Positions 22,787 through 34,967 of a stretch of DNA of 64,000 nt are shown in pieces (position 1 is the stretch's first letter; the number at the start of each line of letters is the position of its first letter). The position numbers were made by a program, and so were the translations under genes. The notes under the pieces are model-generated. The model was not told where the DNA came from, ran no database searches, and was given only the letters and a program-made list of their open reading frames with translations. This DNA is from Eleusine coracana subsp. coracana (lineage: Eukaryota; Streptophyta; Magnoliopsida; Poales; Poaceae), in assembly GCA_032690845.1 (NCBI GenBank), contig CM064421.1:41716963-41780962 (forward strand), written 5' to 3'.

Positions 22787-25700
22787 ATGCCCAACGCGAA
22801 GTCCGCCCCCGGGACGCGGCAGTGGGCCGCATGGACACGCCAAGAGGAGGAGAATTTTTTCAACGCGCTGCGGCAAGTAGGAAAAGTAAGGAGCATCCGT
22901 TCTGGATGCAGTGTTCTTCTGCAATTGTCAAATTAGTTGGCATACTAATTGATAGATTCTAACACCGTTTCCCTTCTCACCAGAATTTCGAGAAGATTAC
23001 ACACCGGGTCCAGAGTAAAAACAAGGATCAGGTACTTAATTTTCATCAAATTTTGTTTCTTATGACGCTGAACATGATGATTTTGACTGATTTGGGGAAT
23101 TCAAAGGGGGACAGGTTACTCTCTGTACTGATTTTTTTCTACCACCGAAATGGCAGTCACCTGAACATGAAATCATCAAGTATGTAGATGAACTGGTTAC
23201 AGTATATAGAAAGCCACTCTTTCTGTTGTTGCTACAACAGTAGACGGGCCTTAGGAGGGAGCAAATTATTCATTTGAACATTCTATGACTATGAGGATGA
23301 GCTCCTATCCTATTAGCCAATTTTCCTTCACTTGTGGCTGATTCTACTCCTCAGTTTACCTTCCGTTCAAGCTTGCGCAATACAATGGTCAACTCAAATC
23401 CCAATCATGAGATCTAGAAGTACCTGGCTGTATTGCTTGGTTTCATTTAGGCCCATCATTTTTTCAGTCTCTTGGGTTTTATTTCTGCAATACAGTCATT
23501 CATTTTTGGTCCTACCATCATAACGTCTTCAACCTTGACTAGAAAGTGAAAACATTCATGTGCAACACAGGATGTGTAGCAGCTTGAGGCAGTTTTGCAT
23601 GTTGTTTATTGCTCGAGTTTTAGTTGTGTGTTTTTGACAGCGTATTCAATGTGACAATTGCCAGAAAGACTATATACTGCAAATGCTTATTTTTCTCTTA
23701 CAACATCACATTACTAACTGAATATGTAGATATTTACTTCCATTTTATACGAACATAACTTTTAAATGATTCAATGCCATTTTGTGCAATACAGGCCATA
23801 CATTACAATCATATATATTTACTTTCATTGCATATGAAAATATATAGTGTATAAATGATTAATGGCTGTCGTGCAATACAGGTCAGACATTACTATTATC
23901 GCCTTGTTCGACGCATGAAGAAGCTTCTGGGTCCTGAGTTCTCACTTGATGCAAAAGACTCCAAGGATATCATCGCTGCTATGCTCCGCTGGTAATTGTG
24001 TAAATCCTATCCAATGAAATGTAGCTCAAACTTGATTTTTCCGTACCTATATAGCAGAGTAGTAGATTTTTTTAATGCATTTTAGTTATCTTTCGGACAC
24101 ATGGTGTTACCACAATTTTAACATCTTGTCTTTTTAATTACCAATCATGTTGTACATTGAATATACTGCAGACTGTGGCTAACTGCTATAATACATGAAT
24201 GCTAGGACTACAATCATTATAGTGCTGTTATTTGTATATTTACTTGTCTGTCATGCATCATCTGTCATAAGTAGTTTCACTAAGATTTTTAAGTGCTTGG
24301 CTTACACCTGATTAGCAAGCATGATCTAAAAAACAAATGACCTGTTCCTATCAATGAAAATTATCACTACTAAAGATATGCTTGTTTTGCGGTCAGTGGA
24401 AAAAATAGAGATGGGAAGTAGAGGGAGAAAGAGAGAGTACTTAGTAATTTCTATTCATACACATATCCCTTTTTAAGGATTAAATATTGTCTTTCTCTGA
24501 TAATTGTTACCTTTTCATTTGTCCCTGCACTGTTTCTTTTACATAGCATGAGCAAATTCTAAGATCACAACACGGTTTTGATGAAGGTGGTCTCTGCTTG
24601 AAAAGTTTAGCTGCAGTGCATCTAAACTGCATCTGAAGCCGCGGAGATTCAAATCATTTGTTGAAGCATTGGTTTGTTACTTTGCTTATTTCTCCTTAGT
24701 TTTCTTTTCAGAAATAATTTCTTAACTTTCTTCATTCTCATGCTATATGTCCTTTGTTATAGGGAAATCAACTTCTAAAGGACAGAAATAAGTCCAGAAG
24801 GAAGTGCCTAAGAGTGGATATGTGCCTATCTTCTCAATCTCCAGGTCTCAGCAAGGCTCCAGTAAATGAACCTTTGCCATTAAAATTCTTGTCAGAGGAT
24901 GCCCCAAATGGTAGCAAAATATCGTCTCCTAAAGGCACATTTCTCAAGCGGAGTACAGAAACAAATCCTAACAAGTCTGGAGCAACTAAAGGGGACCTCT
25001 CCGCCACAAGAACCGTGAAACAAAAAAGGAGGGCAGGTGGCTACATCTTTTCTTTTCATATAACATAGACTTACTCATCTTGATCATATATAGTTTCAAT
25101 AAACAAAGTTCTATTGGTTCATGAAAAATTAATAATATATGGGAGCTCCATAGCATGAAGCCTCTGTTTCATTAATGTTGATAGCTGATGGTTTGTGTTT
25201 TAGGTGGTGCCGTTGCATCAGCTGCTTACAAAAAATGGGAGAAAGCAGCTATGGCTGGTGTTTCTTTAGTTGCTGATGCAGCTGAAGAGCTTGAGCGCAG
25301 CACAGTTGACTCAGGCTTGTTATGCAATGTTGATGCAAGAACGTTTACATCATCATCAAACAACCTGTCTACTATTAATGGTATTGTTTCGGTTGCAATT
25401 GAAGTCAACACTTCACTTTTTTTCTTCTGTTTTTTGAAGTCAGCATAGTTGTTATAGGTTCCTACTGTCTTGATAGCTTTATTCTCACTGGCAGGCATTA
25501 GCATGAATCCTATGAAGGAAGCAGATCCACCAGCACCTGCGAAGCTGAAGCTGCAATTATTTCCTATAAATGAAGCTACACGAAAGGCGTTAGAGAAGGT
25601 AAACCCTAAACCCTGAAAACTCAGGTTCCTTTGGTTGAATGAATGCACAGTGGTGCATTATAGATGACCAGTGATACATGGTTTTTGCAATTATGTAGAA

Positions 25701-27426
25701 TCTTGTCTCTATGATTGTTGTGTGGTTGAGATGCTTAGTTAAGTTCTTCAATCTGTGAGTGGCTTGAAGATGATATGACAGCTATGTCTCCTTTTTACAG
25801 GAAGAGCATAATCCACATCTGGAGCTCACATTAAGTTCTAGGAAAAAAATATCATCTGTGCTCGAACATCTGAACCGCAAATGGGGCAACTCAAACATAG
25901 CATGTGGAGAGCTTATGCTATTTCCTTATTGTGCCCATCAAGAGGATTTAGCTACGTATCAGAGGTGGACAACAAGAGATACTGTTGCAGTAGCTGATGT
26001 GTTTGTTTCAGTGAATAGCCCGCCTGTTTTCCGGTTAAGGTATAATAATCCCTCCGTTTAATAGAAATTGGTACTCCACTAAACTATTGACAGATACTGT
26101 AATGATCGCTAACTGCTATATGTCCTTTTTTGTTAAGGTATGGTTGGTTTTCCCTTGTTGAGCTTGAAGCAGGAGTAAATGAAATATCTTTGACCCAGTT
26201 TGAGAATTGCATGATACCTGAAGACATCCAGGTCAAATCGACCTCAGAAGAGAAGGCTTACATGCAAAAAGATAGTGCATTGAGTAGCTGTACAAGTGAG
26301 CAATATCCTTGTAACTCAAAAGATGAGTCAACAATGCTTCCTGTAAGATCATCTAAAACAAGCAAGGGCAATGAGATTCCAGAGCAGCCTGTTGATGCGC
26401 CCCTCTCACAGTTTGATGGGGAGAATCAAGTGGAGGCTCCTGCAACTCATGCTTTTGAGGTTCTACTTTCTGTCTGTTGTATTCTTTCCTGAAGTGAACC
26501 AATTTGTGGGTTATCTTATTTTCCTCGTACCATTTCAGGATGACCAGGGAATGAATTCCGCTGCAATATCTGAAGGAGAGTGGGCAGATACCCTTACTGA
26601 TATAAGTGTTGGATACTTACTGACCGAAGCATCAAAGGGCGCTAATTCAGATTGTATAGGGACGTCTATTGTCAAAAGTGCTTTGTTGTTTGAGAATCCC
26701 TGCAGCTATGACTCATTTGATGCTGCTGTTGCTCTTCATGCTTCTCGTTATCAGTCAGCAGAGCAGCCTGTCCATACATCCCATTCAACCATCTGGGGTG
26801 GAGATGAGACGTGTGATGAGTTCAGTTTTCATTTGTCAGCATCTAGGAAGAAAGAAGGCTCAAACACTGGTGTTAGCAGTCCCCCCAATAGTGACAATGA
26901 AGTTCATAGTTTGAATTCAGAAGGGTTTCGAGGATTTCTTCAGGTCTGCTGATACCTTTTGGGCCCTCCTTGAAATGAAACAAGTTTATATCTTTTGACC
27001 TGATTTATCTATGATTCATTTCATGCAATAGGACTTAGCTGGAGGAGAGGCCGCTGATAATCCCTATACTGACAATGACAAAGATACGGAGGAGCTTTGT
27101 GCTAAATCACCAAGTCGAGCTGGCGACCACAATGAGTCGAAGGATCAGACGCTAGCTGACATATATTGGGTACCAGACATTTCCATGCATTGCTTCTTCT
27201 CTAGCGATTTTATCTGTAGCAAACTCTCACTAATCTTTCTTGACAGCCTGATTCACTCGGACCACTTGACTTGGAGATTCCTTCTGTGAGATATCAAGCT
27301 GATGACTTACTTTTAGCGGACAGTCAAAATAGTTGGAGTCGCATGATGGCTAATAGCCTCGATGCATTTAGAAACCTATCGTTTTTCTCAGTGGAAAAGA
27401 ATGACTCAATTCCACCGATCATGTAG
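22787..27426 (+). CDS. TKI1: TSL-kinase interacting protein 1-like (SANT/Myb domain protein)
   Basis: Twelve GT-AG exons join in phase to 726 residues: 22787-22885, 22984-23031, 23882-23991, 24587-24671, 24763-25036, 25204-25380, 25495-25598, 25801-26039, 26138-26459, 26539-26943, 27032-27169, 27247-27426. Residues about 10-70 form a SANT domain (QWAAWTRQEEENFFNALRQV, then HYYYRLVRRMKKLLGPEFS). Next comes a basic stretch (KDRNKSRRK), and later a conserved region with RWTTRDTVAVADVF and FRLRYGWFSLVELEAG. TKI1 of Arabidopsis binds the nuclear kinase TOUSLED and has similar length (about 740). A nuclear, chromatin-linked role is inferred. The frame is open upstream of 22787 but has no ATG there, so this ATG is chosen; an upstream 5' exon cannot be excluded. 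Confidence 0.9.
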
Positions 27427-28802
27427 AATTGACGGTGTTAGTCACATGATCACTACTTGCTGCATTAGTTAAGGAACTACTGATGCTGCATTTTACTGAA
27501 AAGGAGGCTTTATATTGTCCAAGCGGGCGGTGTGGTGCTGCTAATCCAACAGGTGCGGACGTGTTATATTCAAGAGAGACGCGTGTTGTTGTAAGATAAC
27601 ATAAAGGATGTGCTAAGTATTGTTCCATGTAAATTGTGGTGTTGTACAAAAAAGCACATACAAGCGCTTGGTTACAATAAAGCTTCTTCTGCCGTGTACA
27701 AGATCGACTGTGCAGGGGATTCATCAGCGCCATGATTGTTTTGCGCCGCTTCCGTTGCTCACTCGGTACGTCCACTGGTATACATCAGCGCGATCAGTTC
27801 GCAGAATGTTACTTTGAAGGCGAACATGACGATTTCAGGGGTCAACTTTTATTACATTTTTGTTAGCATATATTTTCTGAGGCTGGTTTGGTTGCACGAG
27901 GTAGCGGTTTTAAGTTGTTCTAGCCCAACAAATAACATGTTAGGCGTTGGGCTCGTGGTGGTATCTGCGCTTCTCCTCCTGGCGCTCACTGACGAGCTTT
28001 TGCGAGTACATTTTTGTTTTCCAGCGTCAGCAGCCATTTTCCTACGAGACCTTGCCTCCGTTTTCTTAAGCCTTCCGCCCTTACCTCTACCTACAGTCCT
28101 ACACGGTCCGATGGCGTAGTTCACTCATCAGAACGTTGATCCATGCAGTGCAGCGTGAGTAAACAACGAAGTGTGAGCATCAATGTACTAGCTTTGTCTA
28201 CACGCTGAAATTTATTGTTGGATAACTGCACCAGCAACAGAAGAATACAAATTTCAAACTATCAAAAGAACGTTCAACAACATAGTCGTACTGGTGATGA
28301 AAAAGTCCACAGGATGATCATATGGTATGTTTGAATACGAAGAATTAACAATTTTTACCATTGGACTGGTCTAGTATTGTTCAGAAGAAATTATTTTTTA
28401 AAAAATGTCTAAAATCAAGATTTTTATAAATTTGTTTTTAGCTATTCTCTTATAGTTGCTCTTACACCCCTAGTTAGGTTGGTGCTTAACATGTGATTTA
28501 GAAGTGTTCTTATAAAAATGAAGCTATTTGAATCTTACAGTTTTGTTTATTATTATTTTTTGTGAAAAAGTTTTGTTTATAGATATTATGGCGAAGAAGA
28601 GAAAGAAAAAATGAAGACTCTTATGAAGCTGTAACAGATGCCACAAAATTTATATCTGGATATATAATTTATAAAGGAGTGTTTACAAACCTTGGTAGCC
28701 AAGAAAAATGAAATCGAGGAGAAAGGGAAAGCAAGGAATCTCAAAGGCAATCCCAGCCGTCGAAACCAGCCACCCAGCGGCTATATGAGGCAACCACACG
28801 AT
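27427..28802. other. Intergenic between TKI1-like and SNU13
   Basis: Holds the 3' UTR of the upstream gene and AT-rich DNA. No gene-like frame with family similarity was found on either strand; a 127-codon plus-strand frame at 27736-28119 has no recognisable features. Confidence 0.5.
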
Positions 28803-28811
28803 AAACCCTAA
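28803..28811 (+). promoter_or_regulatory. Telobox in the SNU13 5' region
   Basis: AAACCCTAA lies about 90 bp before the SNU13 start codon, with GAACCCTAG close by (28829). Teloboxes are common in plant genes of ribosome and RNA biogenesis. Confidence 0.6.
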
Positions 28812-28902
28812 CTCACCCGGCCCCTGAGAACCCTAGACCCCTCTCAACCTCCCCAGCGGCGGCCGCCTTCTCTTTCCCCGCGGAACCTCTCACCTCGCGA
28901 AA

Positions 28903-30304
28903 ATGGTATGGGCTGGTCCCCTCCTCTCGCTGCTTCCTCCTCCCGATTTCTCCGTCGTCTCCGTCGAATCCAGCTCGTCGCGTGCTAACCACCTGTGTTT
29001 TTTTCTCGGTGCTTTGCAGAGTCAGGAAGCGGTGAACCCGAAGGCGTACCCGCTGGCGGATGCGCAGCTGACCGTTACGATCCTCGAACTCATCCAGCAG
29101 GCTGCCAACTACAAGCAGCTCAAGAAGGGCGCCAACGAAGGTAGCCCACCGATGCCTTTCGTTCGTTTACTTTGTTGATTTCTCCGAATTTCGGGCCGTT
29201 TGGTTAAAATTGCGTGTCTACTTACGCAGCAACAAAGACCCTGAACAGGGGGATATCGGAGTTCGTGGTGATGGCGGCGGACACGGAACCGCTCGAGATC
29301 CTCCTTCACCTCCCTCTGTTAGCTGAGGATAAGGTACTGAGTTTGCTTCTTCCCTCTTTGTTGTGTTGTGAAGATATGTTTAGCTGGTGCTGTTAGCTGT
29401 GATTATTGTTTGTGCTATGCACATCGTGAACTTAGTTTTTAATATTATTATTTTGTTTTTGTTTGCTGTGAATTCGTTGTGTATGCGATCTCTCATATAG
29501 GATTCTTTTAGGATTGTTATAGAAGTATTTTATAATGAGCAAATAGTAATTTACTAGTATGAGCAAGAGTAAGTGGGATCGTCCAGTTGTCTGCAACTCT
29601 AGGATTTGTGTTTGTTCAATTTTGACTCAATTACTTGGTCATCCTTACTTCTGTTTATTTGTTTTACCACTTGGCATGTCAGGAGTTTATTATTTACTTT
29701 ACTCTATAAAATATACACTTAAAATGCTAAGTTGCCTATTTTTGCCGGTCTGCTTGTGATGGAAAGATGTTCATGGACTGCAGTAGTTGATTGTTCTAGC
29801 TCGTTTATCATTAATTAGGTATACTGAAGTGTTATATGTACTATGTATTAATAATTTTGCCGTGCACCTTGTAAAGAGCTTCCTTTTAGCAGATGTGTGG
29901 GCATTAGTTTAGTTTTATTTGCTTTATCCTGCTTGAAGAATTCAACTTGTTTATGTAGCATCAGTTTACTAACGACATGTTTTTGGTCTTGCTTGTGTAT
30001 AATGTCTACAATCACTTTTTAACTCGTTTTGTTCTGTGCTATGTGCAGAATGTGCCATATGTATTTGTTCCTTCCAAGCAAGCTCTTGGTCGTGCTTGTG
30101 GTGTGACAAGGCCAGTCATTGCTTGCTCAGTGACAAGCAATGAGGGTAGCCAGCTGAAAAACTCGATCCAGAGTCTCAAGGTGATTATACTATGTGTTTA
30201 AATAGTCACTGTTTGAGACTTGTATTGTTTTGTTTGTCTATGATTATATATCACTAATCAATTGTTATGAATTGCAGGATGCTATCGAGAAGCTTCTCAT
30301 ATGA
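28903..30304 (+). CDS. SNU13: NHP2-like protein 1 / 15.5K U4 snRNP protein (SNU13)
   Basis: Five GT-AG exons join in phase to 128 residues: 28903-28905, 29020-29140, 29230-29333, 30049-30180, 30278-30304. The first coding exon is only the ATG. The protein is an L7Ae-family RNA-binding protein: NPKAYPLADAQLTVTILELI, then KKGANEATKTLNRG, the core AADTEPLEILLHLPLLAEDKN, and PYVFVPSKQALGRACGVTRP. It binds kink-turns in U4 snRNA and box C/D snoRNAs, so it acts both in the tri-snRNP and in rRNA methylation particles. Length matches the family (126-128). A telobox lies upstream. Confidence 0.97.
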
Positions 30305-31512
30305 TTTATCAAAAGACCTTTCAGTGTGATGGGCCTCAGAGTGACACATTTTTCAGAGGCTTGGACTGGTGATGGTGTCTTGTTTACTAGATTTGTGTTT
30401 TCTGAACTATGTTTGAGTACTCTTAAGTCATTATACATGCATTGTGCTGCATTATCTATTCTTGACTGTCATGTAATTCTCAAGGCATCTGTATCATGGT
30501 GGCTAATTTCTCAGGAAGTTGGCGGCTCTTGTAAGGTTGATGATTATGAGTTTGAGAATTAGTAATACCCTGGTTTTGTAAACCAGTGCAGCCCAAAATT
30601 ATCTTCTGTGCCTTCGGGTAACTAAGATCATTCCGTGTCTTTTGAGCATATGCTATTTTCGTCCTGGAATTTGAGACAAACAATCGGATCAAAATTTCTA
30701 GCTGTGGCTGATTAGCTTCAGTGAACTACGATGTCGCTTGTGGCGCCGTGCTATTGTGAGCACTGCTGCTGCTAATCAGCACTGTTTGTTGAGGTTTTTT
30801 CTTCGGTCCAATGAACATTTTGATTTCACGGTGGATGTGTTCTTTTATAATCGAAATGAAACAAGTGTGCTTGCCAATCGTTTGACAGTGGCAATTTTCC
30901 GCCTATAATTAATTAAGAGACTTGTTAATTTTTGATTGACTGAAAATTTAGACAACTTACAAATATTACTTTGAGTCAACTTTCAATAGTCACTTCGAGC
31001 AATGTTAATCGGTACTGTTAGCCGAGAAAAGCTATGTACTAAAGGTTTTTCTGGTTAATCCATCGACTTTCCACCGCCATGGACCATCGGTCGCTGCTGT
31101 GCGATATGGTTCTCTGCGCCCGTAGCCGCCAGGTGCGCTGGGCTGGGCTGGCAACAGGAACGCCGCGTCGCACGTGCCGGCCCGTGATTGCCGACCCTTC
31201 TAGGTCGGTTCGGCTCGGTAGGCCCCACGGACACCGCAAACACGTTTCGTGCGCTGCGGGACTACTCAACCCGGATACCGCGTTTCCCTGCAAGCAGGAC
31301 CCACCATTGTAGCCAATCAGAGGCCGCCGCTTAACCCAGCCCCACCAGCGGCGCGTAGGCGCAGAACACCTGCTTTCACCACGAACCCATCCACTGACAG
31401 GGCGTCCCATGAAGAGCATGACCCAACCTGTCAGTTTGTGTGAATAGAAAACGAGTACGTAACCGAGTCGGACCGCAAGTTGCCCGCACGACTCGGGCTC
31501 CTCGCCCAGGGC
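30305..31512. other. Intergenic between SNU13 and the Lys-rich protein gene
   Basis: 30305-31020 holds the SNU13 3' UTR and AT-rich DNA. 31060-31500 is GC-rich promoter-type DNA. Long minus-strand open stretches there (for example 31039-31623) have no family similarity and are taken as composition artefacts. Confidence 0.5.
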
Positions 31513-31520
31513 TTTAAATA
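31513..31520 (+). promoter_or_regulatory. TATA box of the gene at 31771
   Basis: TTTAAATA within GGGCTTTAAATAGCGG, about 250 bp before the start codon and followed by a CT-rich leader. The placement suits transcription starting near 31545. Confidence 0.6.
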
Positions 31521-31770
31521 GCGGCCTACCCGTCTCCTTCGAAGAGACTCTCTTTGTTTCGTTCTCCTCCCGCAGCCCTAGAAAATTTTCCCCATCCCTC
31601 CTTAGCGAAACCCTAGCCGCCACGCAAAACCAAATTCCGCCGCGCCAGAAAACTTCCGGCGCCTAACTCGCCGCGAATCGATCGTTCTCGAGCGATTCGC
31701 GGTCGATTGGGAGGGCCTTGCCGCAAAATCTTTTCGATCCAGCGGGGTTAATCGCGGTCGCGCATCGGCC

Positions 31771-34407
31771 ATGTCGAGGTGCTTCCCCTTCCCGCCGCCG
31801 GGGTACGTGCGAAACCCAGTGGCCGTGGCCGAGGCCGAGACGACCGTTAAGGTTTGTTCAACCATCGGATTTTCACACGCACGTTCTTGCCATGCCTGGT
31901 TGTGATCGGATCTGATGGTTGTGCGTGTGATTTGGGGGTCGCACGTGCCTTGATGCTAACCATGCGGTGGAGGAAGGGATCTTATGTAGTATAGCACAGG
32001 CCCAATCTCATTGATTGAAATTTTTAAGTGAAACAGACAGTGGGTTGAGATCGTTTTCCTTATTTTTGGAATACTCTTTGCCTTCGAATAACTTGAAAAC
32101 TGGCAAGAAACAAGTCGACTGGCAGATGCCGGTTCTTTTTGTTTGCTAAAACAGTCCTGTGGCTAGGAAGCTGTTAGAGCCAGATTTGGTCCTTCCAAAT
32201 TGAATTTTATCGCCCTTTTTGTCGAGTACCTTTCTAATTCAACGAGCGAATAGGCAATATGAAGTCGATTATGTTGCAGGGACATGTAGTCGTTATTCTT
32301 GTTTTGTTTATGTACTCTGGAGCATTAGAAAGTGTATTGGTTTCAGCATGAGTTTGAACATGTTTCCAAAATTGTACGTTCGTTTTGTCCTGTGCTTTTG
32401 AAAACTGCCTTTGCTCCTTTTATTTTTCTTTTACTTGTGTTTTTTACTTGGAAATGGTTAAATTTCAGAAGCTAGTCTCTGTGATGTTCTGTAATTCTCG
32501 TTTAGCAATGTGCGATGGAACTAAAATATGCAAGATGCAGAAAATTTGTGCTAACGAACTGATGTACTATCGTTACTTTGCCAAAATGCCAACATATCTT
32601 ACATGCCTATGTTTTTTCTTTGAATTTGATCATTTTCCTTGTATGTGCTTGACCATCGATGTGGCTATCAAGAGTTATTTTGCACTCATGATGTTTGACT
32701 AATTCTTGGGAGTCCAATTGTTTTTATGTAATGAACTATGGAATTAGGAAGCTTTGTTAGTTCTCTGATACATTTAGAATGGGCACTATGCAGGTTTTTA
32801 GTGTTTTGCTGTCAAGAGAATAATGTAGTCTGTGGCTAACTTTGTAATTCTATCAAGGATAATTGAGTAATTTATGTGTGTTTGATCTGTAACTGATATC
32901 CCCTGTGCAAATGCTACATTTGATACTTGCTATATGTCTGTGTAAGAATAAAACTACATTATGATACTAAGATAAGAAAAATGCTGCATTGCATTCCCAT
33001 CGTCCGTTCTAAATCAGAACTGACGATTACTCTGGTGGCTGAAGCTCCAGAAAGAAAGGGAAAAGGCTGAAAAGAAGAAACAGAAAAGGAGTGACAGGAA
33101 AGCTCTCCAGCAGGGTGAAACGTCTAAACATTCAAAGCATAGCCATAAGAAGAGGAAGCATGAAGACATTGGCACAGCTGGGCAAGAGCCCAAATCTATC
33201 TCCAAGGAATCAGTTGAGCAGCTGGAGAAGAGTGGACTCTCAGAAGAGCATGGTGCCCCATGTTTTGTTCAAACAGTTCTCCATTCTCCTGAGAGTTCAC
33301 AGGATAGCAGTAAGAGACGAAAGGTTGTATTACCCAGTCCTAGTCAAGCTAAGAATGGTGAGTCCTATTTGATTCCTATCTCTCTTTATTTTGCTATTTG
33401 ATAAAGCAGCAGTTGTTCATCTCGACTTGTGACATGCAGGGAACATCCTTCGTATCAAGATTAAACGGGATCAAGATTCCCCCAGAGGAGGTGTTCAGGA
33501 GAAACCAATGGTTCTTGAGCAACGGTCAGTCAAACAATTGGGAATGGGTTCATCCCAGCCGAGCAAGCCTAACTCAATCCAGCAGCTCAATAAAGTGAAT
33601 GCAAATTCTGCAGCTGCTGTACATCAAAGGATCAATGTTGAGCCTCAAACAATACAAAAACAAGCTAGCACACAACTTCCTCCAAAGTTTTTGAGGAGAG
33701 ATGATCAGCAGATGGCAAAGGTTGTGCCACAGATAGATTCAAGGATATCTGTGAAGGCACCAGTTGGAAGAGTTGATCTTCAACCTGTAAGAGGTGATCC
33801 TCCACTCTCTAAGGTGTCACAAAGAGATCAACCTGGGAAGGCTGCTCCTGCCAAGGTGTTCCATAGTCTTGATCCTCAGGTGCGATCTGCTGAGATTCAA
33901 AGAAAATGTCCTCCAGCTTTTCCAAAGGTTTCGCAGGATGTCAGCATTCCTGCTATCCGTCGATTGGAAAATCTTCAGCCTCCCCTTGTACAAATACCGA
34001 AGTTACAGTCACCTTGTGTAACTCAGATACAACGACCAATTGCTTCTGTGTCTAAAGAAGTGCCTTCCTCCTCTGGTAGGAATGCAGAAGCAGTAATAGG
34101 GCATGAGGCAAAGCAATCAAAATCAGACAGGAAGAAAAACCGCAAGGCTGAGAAGAAAGAGAAGAAATTCAGAGATCTGTTTGTTACCTGGAATCCACCT
34201 TCATTTGAGATGGAAGACTCGAATGTTGGTGTGCAAGACTGGCTGTTTGGCAGTACAAGGAACTCGGATGCCAGCATGACCAACTGCAGAGCAAGTGATG
34301 GTTCAGTACCGTTCCAATCAATGGAGCAGCAGCCTTCTTTGCAACCCAGGGCGACTTTTTTGCCGGACCTTCAGATGTACCAGTTACCATATGTTGTCCC
34401 ATTTTGA
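31771..34407 (+). CDS. Plant-specific lysine-rich protein of unknown function (MSRCFPFPPPGY family)
   Basis: Three GT-AG exons join in phase to 453 residues: 31771-31851, 33045-33357, 33440-34407. The N-terminus MSRCFPFPPPGYV is a conserved opening seen in many plant proteins of unknown function. It is followed by a Lys/Glu-rich, probably coiled or disordered stretch (LQKEREKAEKKKQKRSDR), several basic runs (SHKKRKHE, SKRRK), a long low-complexity middle, a second basic patch (KSDRKKNRKAEKKEKK), and a conserved C-terminal block DLFVTWNPPSFEMEDSNVGV followed by QDWLF. Basic clusters suggest nuclear location. Intron 1 is 1.2 kb. I know no defined biochemical role. The short first exon is supported by its phase and by the TATA box upstream. 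Confidence 0.8.
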
Positions 34408-34967
34408 GTTGGTAGTGAAGTAGAGAAGTAGAAACATGTTTGGAGAGAGCTGTGTGGGTGTGGGTGACAATAGATCCCTGCCGCAATTTTCCAGCTTTGT
34501 TCCGGAAGAGTGTTCTTTGTGTTCATGTCAAATGTGTATGACGATCTATTTGTAATGTTAACGAATTCTTTTGCTTATTTATGTAAGCAGTTGAACAGTA
34601 CGCTTGTTATACTGTTCAATCGTTACATGTACTGTATTTGTTCTCCCAATTGGGTCCGGTTATCGTCCTTTACAGATTTGCAATAGTATTGTGTACTTCA
34701 ATTGGCTACAGAGTAACAAACCAACCATTGCCGACAGAAATGGACACTCGTTTATATTTTACCTATAAAAATGCAGAGTCTCAGATCTGTCTCTGGAAAC
34801 AATCAGAAACTTCGTATGAACCTATGTGGTGCCGAAAACTTTGGCTTGTGTGATGTTTGATTTTGTACTGTACACTGCGTCGTTGCCAAACCAGCACAAT
34901 CTAAAAGAGATTAGCCGGGCAAGAGAAGAAGGAAAAAACATGTTGTCGAGTAAACGTAGGTGTCAAA
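34408..34967. other. Convergent 3' intergenic region
   Basis: The gene ending at 34407 (+) and the kinase gene ending at 34968 (-) converge here. It contains their 3' UTRs and nothing else recognisable. Confidence 0.6.

Noticed and set aside
31039..31623. 194-codon minus-strand open frame
   Set aside because: GC-rich promoter region of the gene at 31771; no recognisable family and no conserved start.
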